Shown in pieces: positions 4,654-8,343 of a DNA stretch of 8,343 nucleotides (positions within the stretch are counted from its first letter, which is position 1; each line of letters opens with the position of its first letter). The translations under genes and the position numbers were made by a program. The stretch is from the NCBI GenBank assembly GCA_029777145.1, contig JAKOSS010000008.1, positions 1-8,343 of the forward strand, in the 5' to 3' direction. The notes beneath the pieces were generated by a model. That model made no database searches, was not told where the DNA came from, and saw only the letters and a program-made list of their open reading frames with translations. The DNA is from Acidobacteriota bacterium. Its GTDB lineage: Bacteria; Acidobacteriota; Blastocatellia; Pyrinomonadales; Pyrinomonadaceae.

Positions 4654-6801
4654 CTACCGCGGCGAGAGTTTGAACTCCTTCGGCGGATCGACGCCGAGAA
4701 GATTCTTCACGAAGTAATCCCAACGGCGGCGCATCATGTAGTAGCTGTCCGCTCCGTATCCGTGACGTGCGTTCGGGAAGACGATCAGGTCAAAGTCCTT
4801 GTTTGCCTTCACGAGCGCGTCAACGACGAGATACGTGTTGTACGGCGGGACGTTGTTGTCCATATTGCCGTGCGCGAGCAGAAGCTTGCCCTTCAGATTG
4901 GCGGCGTAATTCTGGTTCGCCTGCTTTTCGTAATTGTCGCCGACGAGCAGCCCGATGTACCTTTCGCCCCAGTCGTCCTCGTAATTGCGGTTGTCGTGAT
5001 TGCCCGATTCCGAGATTCCGACCTTGTAAAAATCAGGGAAGCGGAACATCGCCGCGGCTGTCGCGAATCCCCCGCCCGAATGTCCCCAAATACCGACGCG
5101 ATCGAGATCCATATACGGATATTTCGCGGCAAGCTGCTTGAGTCCCGATATCTGGTCCTCGAGCGTGTTGTCGGCCATATTTCCGTAACAAACGTCATGG
5201 AACGACTTCGAACGGTCCGGATTGCAGGTGCCGTCGATGATGACCACGATGAATCCCAACTCGGCCAGCGCTTGATGATCGCCGCGCGAGGGCGAGAATG
5301 ATCGCGATCCGACGCCGCCGCCCTGAGGTCCCGGATAGATGTAGTTGATGACCGGATATTTCTTTTTCGGATCGAGTTTGGTCGGCGAGAACATCAATCC
5401 GTAAAGGTCCCAACGGCCGTCACGCGACTTGACCTTGATCGGACGCGGCGGGCGCCATCCGGTGGCGACGAGCTTCGAGACATCGGCCGTTTCAAGCGCG
5501 GCGATCAGCTTACCGGTATTGTCGCGGAGCTTGGCGATCGGCGCGGCGTCGGGCTGTGAGTAATTGTCGACGAAATACTTGCCGTCGGGCGAGAGCGAGA
5601 CCTGATGGTTTCCGACCTCGGGTGTCAGAAGCTTCAGATTCTTGCCGTCGAAGTCGATCCGATAAAAATGGCTGAAATACGGATCGCGGCCGGCTTCGCG
5701 ACCGTTCGCTTCGAAGTAGATCACGCGGTTCGCCTCGTCCACCGAAAGCATGCGCGTCACGACGAAATTGCCCGTCGTTATCTGGTTCTTCAATTTGCCG
5801 CCGCCGTCATACAGATAAAGATGACCCCAGTCGTCGCGTTCCGAGTACCAGATGAACTCATTTGATTTCGACAGGTAACGCCAGTTCGCCGATCCTTGGC
5901 CCGACTCGTACTGTGTCGCGACCTTCTCTTCCATAACATCTTTGACCTCGCCGGAAGCCGCATCCGCAAGCCGGAGTTTCGCCGATTTGTGATCGCGGCT
6001 CGACGAAATGAACGCGAGTCTCGACGAATCGTTACTCCACTCATTGTCACCAAAGCTTCCGTCGCATGCGATGTCGTCGCAGAGCGTTCCGCGGCGATCG
6101 TCGGCGTCCATCTTCAGACGAACCATGTTTCCGTTATCGACGTTGATGATCACGCGATGGATCTTGATGATCTCCTTGTCCTGCGGAATCGGGTACTTCC
6201 AAGCTTCGAGCTTGGGTTCGCCGACGTTCGTCGAGACGAGATACATATCGCTCACGTCCCGTTGGTCCTGCTGGAACGTCGCGACCATCTTTGAATCAGG
6301 AGACCAAAGCACGATCGGCCGGTTGCTCTTTTTCCAACCGGCATTGTCCGTCGCGTAGCCGAAATTCTCGACGCCGTCCTTGGTCAACTGCGTCTCTTTT
6401 TTCGAATCAATATCGACGACCCAAAGGTTCCAATCGCGGATGAAAACCGCCTTCTTTCCATCGGGCGACGTCACCCGGTCACCGAAATTTCGGAAACCCT
6501 GAGGTGCCGCCGGGGCATTGATGCCGGCGTCCTTCAGATCCTTGTACGTCGAACGCGAACCGTCAGCCGGGTTGACGACGACGAACTCGTTTCCGGTCGC
6601 CGTCGAAACGCGATACCAAAATCGTCCGTCCGGCAGAAACACTGGGCGAACGCCGGCACGATAAACGAGCGGCGCCGTATTGTAGCTGAGCATTTTCTCA
6701 GCCCGGGAATAATCGTCCGTGGTAACTGCCGTCTGCGCGCCGGCGACGAACGAAAGAACGAGAATCAAAAGTGCAGCGTTGATCGGGACTTTCGTCTTCA
6801 T
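4654..6801 (-). CDS. Secreted S9-family serine peptidase (dipeptidyl peptidase IV-like)
   Basis: A 715-residue protein. ATG at 6801 gives MKTKVPINAALLILVLSFVAGAQ, a clean signal peptide with cleavage probably near residue 22-24, so the mature enzyme acts outside the cytoplasm. The frame extends to a TTG at 6837, but this adds 12 residues before the signal peptide and overlaps a likely -35 element. Residues ~30-455 have propeller-like repeats (SPDGKKAVFIRDWNLWVVD, VLWSPDSKMVATFQQD, EFIWYSERDDWGHLYLYD, SLSPDGKYFVDNYSQ), as in the DPP IV N-terminal domain. Residues ~465-715 form the alpha/beta-hydrolase domain. The apparent triad is Ser575 in GIWGHSGGGFA, Asp648 in LAHGNMDNNVP and His680 in NARHGYG. 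The nucleophile motif is GHSGGG rather than the GWSYGG of classical DPP IV. I do not see the usual paired glutamates that anchor the substrate N-terminus, so strict X-Pro dipeptide release is uncertain. It is convergent with the sodium operon and divergent from the M61 gene. Confidence 0.9.
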   Translation of the reverse strand: MKTKVPINAALLILVLSFVAGAQTAVTTDDYSRAEKMLSYNTAPLVYRAGVRPVFLPDGRFWYRVSTATGNEFVVVNPADGSRSTYKDLKDAGINAPAAPQGFRNFGDRVTSPDGKKAVFIRDWNLWVVDIDSKKETQLTKDGVENFGYATDNAGWKKSNRPIVLWSPDSKMVATFQQDQRDVSDMYLVSTNVGEPKLEAWKYPIPQDKEIIKIHRVIINVDNGNMVRLKMDADDRRGTLCDDIACDGSFGDNEWSNDSSRLAFISSSRDHKSAKLRLADAASGEVKDVMEEKVATQYESGQGSANWRYLSKSNEFIWYSERDDWGHLYLYDGGGKLKNQITTGNFVVTRMLSVDEANRVIYFEANGREAGRDPYFSHFYRIDFDGKNLKLLTPEVGNHQVSLSPDGKYFVDNYSQPDAAPIAKLRDNTGKLIAALETADVSKLVATGWRPPRPIKVKSRDGRWDLYGLMFSPTKLDPKKKYPVINYIYPGPQGGGVGSRSFSPSRGDHQALAELGFIVVIIDGTCNPDRSKSFHDVCYGNMADNTLEDQISGLKQLAAKYPYMDLDRVGIWGHSGGGFATAAAMFRFPDFYKVGISESGNHDNRNYEDDWGERYIGLLVGDNYEKQANQNYAANLKGKLLLAHGNMDNNVPPYNTYLVVDALVKANKDFDLIVFPNARHGYGADSYYMMRRRWDYFVKNLLGVDPPKEFKLSPR

Positions 6802-6808
6802 GGGTGCG

Positions 6809-6837
6809 ATTTTACTCGCGAATCGCACTCTAAACAA
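6809..6837 (-). promoter_or_regulatory. Putative promoter of the S9 peptidase gene, possibly giving a leaderless mRNA
   Basis: On the minus strand, TTGTTT (6837-6832) is followed after 17 nt by TAAAAT (6814-6809). With a usual 6-8 nt distance, transcription would start at about 6802, essentially at ATG 6801. No Shine-Dalgarno sequence is seen before that ATG, consistent with leaderless translation. This also disfavours the TTG at 6837 as the start codon. Confidence 0.4.
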
Positions 6838-6865
6838 ACGCCGCGAATTCAGGCCGGAAAAGGAC

Positions 6866-6894
6866 TTCGTTAATCGTCACGATTGCGCTAGAAT
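6866..6894 (+). promoter_or_regulatory. Putative promoter of the M61 peptidase gene
   Basis: A good -10 candidate, TAGAAT (6889-6894), lies 17 nt after a weak -35 candidate, TTCGTT (6866-6871). The start would be near 6901, leaving a ~15-nt leader that contains the ribosome binding site. Both promoters of the divergent peptidase pair fit in about 110 bp without overlapping. Confidence 0.35.
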
Positions 6895-6904
6895 CCAATT
6901 CTCG

Positions 6905-6910
6905 AAGGAG
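6905..6910 (+). promoter_or_regulatory. Shine-Dalgarno site of the M61 peptidase gene
   Basis: AAGGAG lies 5 nt before ATG 6916. It is the strongest ribosome binding site in the window and fixes the start, which is followed directly by a signal peptide. Confidence 0.75.
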
Positions 6911-6915
6911 CCATC

Positions 6916-8343
6916 ATGTCGAAGTTCATTTTCTCGTCCCGACCGCTGATCGCGGCGGCGATTTTTGTCTTGTTTGCAGCTGCCGCGTTCAGTCAGGCGC
7001 GGGTTTCGGTCCGGCTCGACGCGTCAGGCGCTCCGCGGAATTTCTTTCACGTATCGGAATCGGTCGATGCCAAACCGGGCCCGTTCTGGCTCTTCTATCC
7101 GAAATGGATCCCCGGCGAGCACTCGCCGACGGGAATGATCAACGACATGGTGAACCTTAAGTTCACCGCGAACGGCCGGTCTCTCGAGTGGGAACGCGAC
7201 GACGTCGAGATGTTCGCGTTTCGTGTGAACGTTCCCGACGGCGTGTCGGCGATCGACGTCGATTTCGATTACGTTTCGTTGTCGAACACCATCGCGACGC
7301 CGAACCTGGCGCGCATCAAGTGGAACCGCTTCGTCCTTTATCCGCGCGGAGTTGCGAGCGACGACGTCGAAGTTAAGGCTGAGATGAAAGTTCCCGACGG
7401 CTGGAAGTTCGCGACCGCGCTGCCGGTTGAAAAAGAGGGCGGATCAAGCGCGTCGTTCAAGCCGGTGACTCTGACGACGTTCGTCGATTCGCCGGCGATC
7501 ATCGGTAAATACTTTTCAAAACTTACGCTTCGCGGCGGTCCGGTTCCGGTCGAAATGGACATCGCGGCCGAAAGTGAAGACGGTTTGAAGTACAAACCGG
7601 CGACGCTCGCGGGTTGGAAAAAACTCGTGTCGCAGGCCGAGTCTTCATTCGGAGCGCATCATTACAATTCGTACAAGTTCCTGCTGACGCTCAGCGGCGA
7701 GGGTGGATTTGAAGGCCTTGAGCATCACGAGTCGAGCGAGAACGGCGTCGGCGGAGACGCGCTTTCGTCCCAACGCGGGTTGCTCGATCTCGCCGAACTG
7801 CTCGGTCACGAATACGCGCACTCGTGGAACGGGAAATACCGGCGTCCGGCGGGACTTTCGACTCCCGATTTCGAACAGCCGATGCACGGCGACCTGCTGT
7901 GGGTTTACGAAGGCTTGACGCAGTACATGGGCAAGGTTCTCGCGACGCGTTCGGGGTTGTGGACCGAGTCGATGTTCCGCGAATCGTTCGCGCAGATCGC
8001 GGCCGAACAGGGTGGACGTTCGGGACGCAACTGGCGTCCGCTTGTCGATACGGCGCGCGCCGTGCAGTTCACTTACGATTCGCCGCGGATGTGGCGCAAC
8101 ATGCGTCGCGGAGCGGATTATTACGACGAAGGCGCGCTGGTTTGGCTCGAGGCCGACGTCGTCATCCGCGAGAGAAGCGGCGGCACGAAGTCGCTCGACG
8201 ACTTTCTTCATGCATTTCACGGCGGGGAATCGGGCGGAGCGAAACTTGTAACGTACACCTTCGAAGACGTCGTCCGAACGCTCAACGACGTTCAGCCATA
8301 CGATTGGCGTTCGTTCTTTATCGATCGCGTTTACAAGGTGAGA
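6916..8343 (+). CDS. Secreted M61-family metallopeptidase (glycyl aminopeptidase-like), 3'-truncated by the window end
   Basis: The frame stays open for 476 codons from ATG 6916 to the last base. Bacterial M61 enzymes are typically about 600 residues, so roughly a quarter is missing, normally including a C-terminal PDZ domain. Residues 1-26 form a signal peptide (MSKFIFSSRPLIAAAIFVLFAAAAFS). The N-terminal beta domain has FYPKWIPGEHSPTG (60-73), like the 'P-W-PG' block of M61. The catalytic domain shows GLEHHESS (267-274), the zinc motif HEYAH (298-302) in GHEYAHSWNGKYRRP, and the downstream glutamate E332 in WVYEGLTQYMG. Together these give the His/His/Glu zinc site and the Glu299 base. DYYDEGALVWLEADVVIRE (401-419) followed by SLDDF is also typical. 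Known members remove N-terminal Gly or Ala residues; the exact specificity here is unknown. It is divergent from the S9 peptidase, which fits joint extracytoplasmic peptide breakdown. Confidence 0.92.
   Translation, partial: MSKFIFSSRPLIAAAIFVLFAAAAFSQARVSVRLDASGAPRNFFHVSESVDAKPGPFWLFYPKWIPGEHSPTGMINDMVNLKFTANGRSLEWERDDVEMFAFRVNVPDGVSAIDVDFDYVSLSNTIATPNLARIKWNRFVLYPRGVASDDVEVKAEMKVPDGWKFATALPVEKEGGSSASFKPVTLTTFVDSPAIIGKYFSKLTLRGGPVPVEMDIAAESEDGLKYKPATLAGWKKLVSQAESSFGAHHYNSYKFLLTLSGEGGFEGLEHHESSENGVGGDALSSQRGLLDLAELLGHEYAHSWNGKYRRPAGLSTPDFEQPMHGDLLWVYEGLTQYMGKVLATRSGLWTESMFRESFAQIAAEQGGRSGRNWRPLVDTARAVQFTYDSPRMWRNMRRGADYYDEGALVWLEADVVIRERSGGTKSLDDFLHAFHGGESGGAKLVTYTFEDVVRTLNDVQPYDWRSFFIDRVYKVR

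Noticed and set aside
3745..4723. Long minus-strand open frames opposite nhaA and the third operon gene (239 and 233 codons)
   Set aside because: They overlap well-supported plus-strand genes, show shadow-type composition, and run through the low-complexity hairpin. They are antisense artefacts of high GC codon use.
4762..5301. 179-codon plus-strand frame antisense to the S9 peptidase
   Set aside because: It lies entirely opposite the catalytic domain, whose motifs are clear in the minus-strand frame. No independent support.
7645..8220. 191-codon minus-strand frame opposite the M61 peptidase
   Set aside because: The plus-strand frame here encodes HEYAH and other M61 hallmarks; the antisense frame has no recognisable family.

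Overview
The window is GC-rich, roughly 58-60% by eye. It carries five protein genes, two of them cut by the window ends, and about 0.7 kb of repeat-rich non-coding DNA. Codon use is dominated by CG-rich codons (ATC, GAC, CTC, CGC, GCG). The gene mix (a TldE-like protease subunit, a secreted S9 prolyl-oligopeptidase-family peptidase and a secreted M61 peptidase) and the intergenic repeats (GGGATNT heptamers, CGCGAAT-type palindromes, purine-rich hairpins) remind me of soil or groundwater Acidobacteriota of the Blastocatellia/Pyrinomonadales type. That placement is inference; the sequence contains no rRNA or other marker.

Layout: (1) 1-1221, plus strand: the C-terminal ~90% of a PmbA/TldE protein. 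(2) 1222-1927: no convincing gene. It holds a G-quadruplex-capable heptamer repeat, a 17-bp triplicate repeat followed by a strong hairpin, a ~150-bp region bounded by imperfect inverted repeats, and a plausible sigma70-type promoter just before the next gene. (3) 1928-4537, plus strand: a tight three-gene operon with 1-2 nt spacings, made of a CaxA/YrbG-type Na+/Ca2+ exchanger, an NhaA Na+/H+ antiporter and a 143-residue conserved-looking cytoplasmic protein of unknown function with a possible PH-like fold. (4) 4538-4653: a long purine/pyrimidine hairpin between convergent genes, probably a bidirectional terminator. (5) 4654-6801, minus strand: a secreted S9-family (DPP IV-like) peptidase. 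(6) 6802-6915: a compact divergent promoter region. (7) 6916-8343, plus strand: the N-terminal ~75% of a secreted M61 (glycyl aminopeptidase-like) metallopeptidase, running off the right end.

Two functional themes emerge. The operon could form a sodium cycle: the exchanger expels Ca2+ by letting Na+ in, and NhaA expels that Na+ in exchange for H+, giving net Ca2+/H+ exchange. The divergent S9/M61 pair, both with signal peptides, fits extracytoplasmic peptide breakdown by a protein- or peptide-scavenging heterotroph. I see no CRISPR array, tRNA, rRNA, transposase or prophage gene. The least explained items are the third gene of the sodium operon and the repeat cluster downstream of pmbA.
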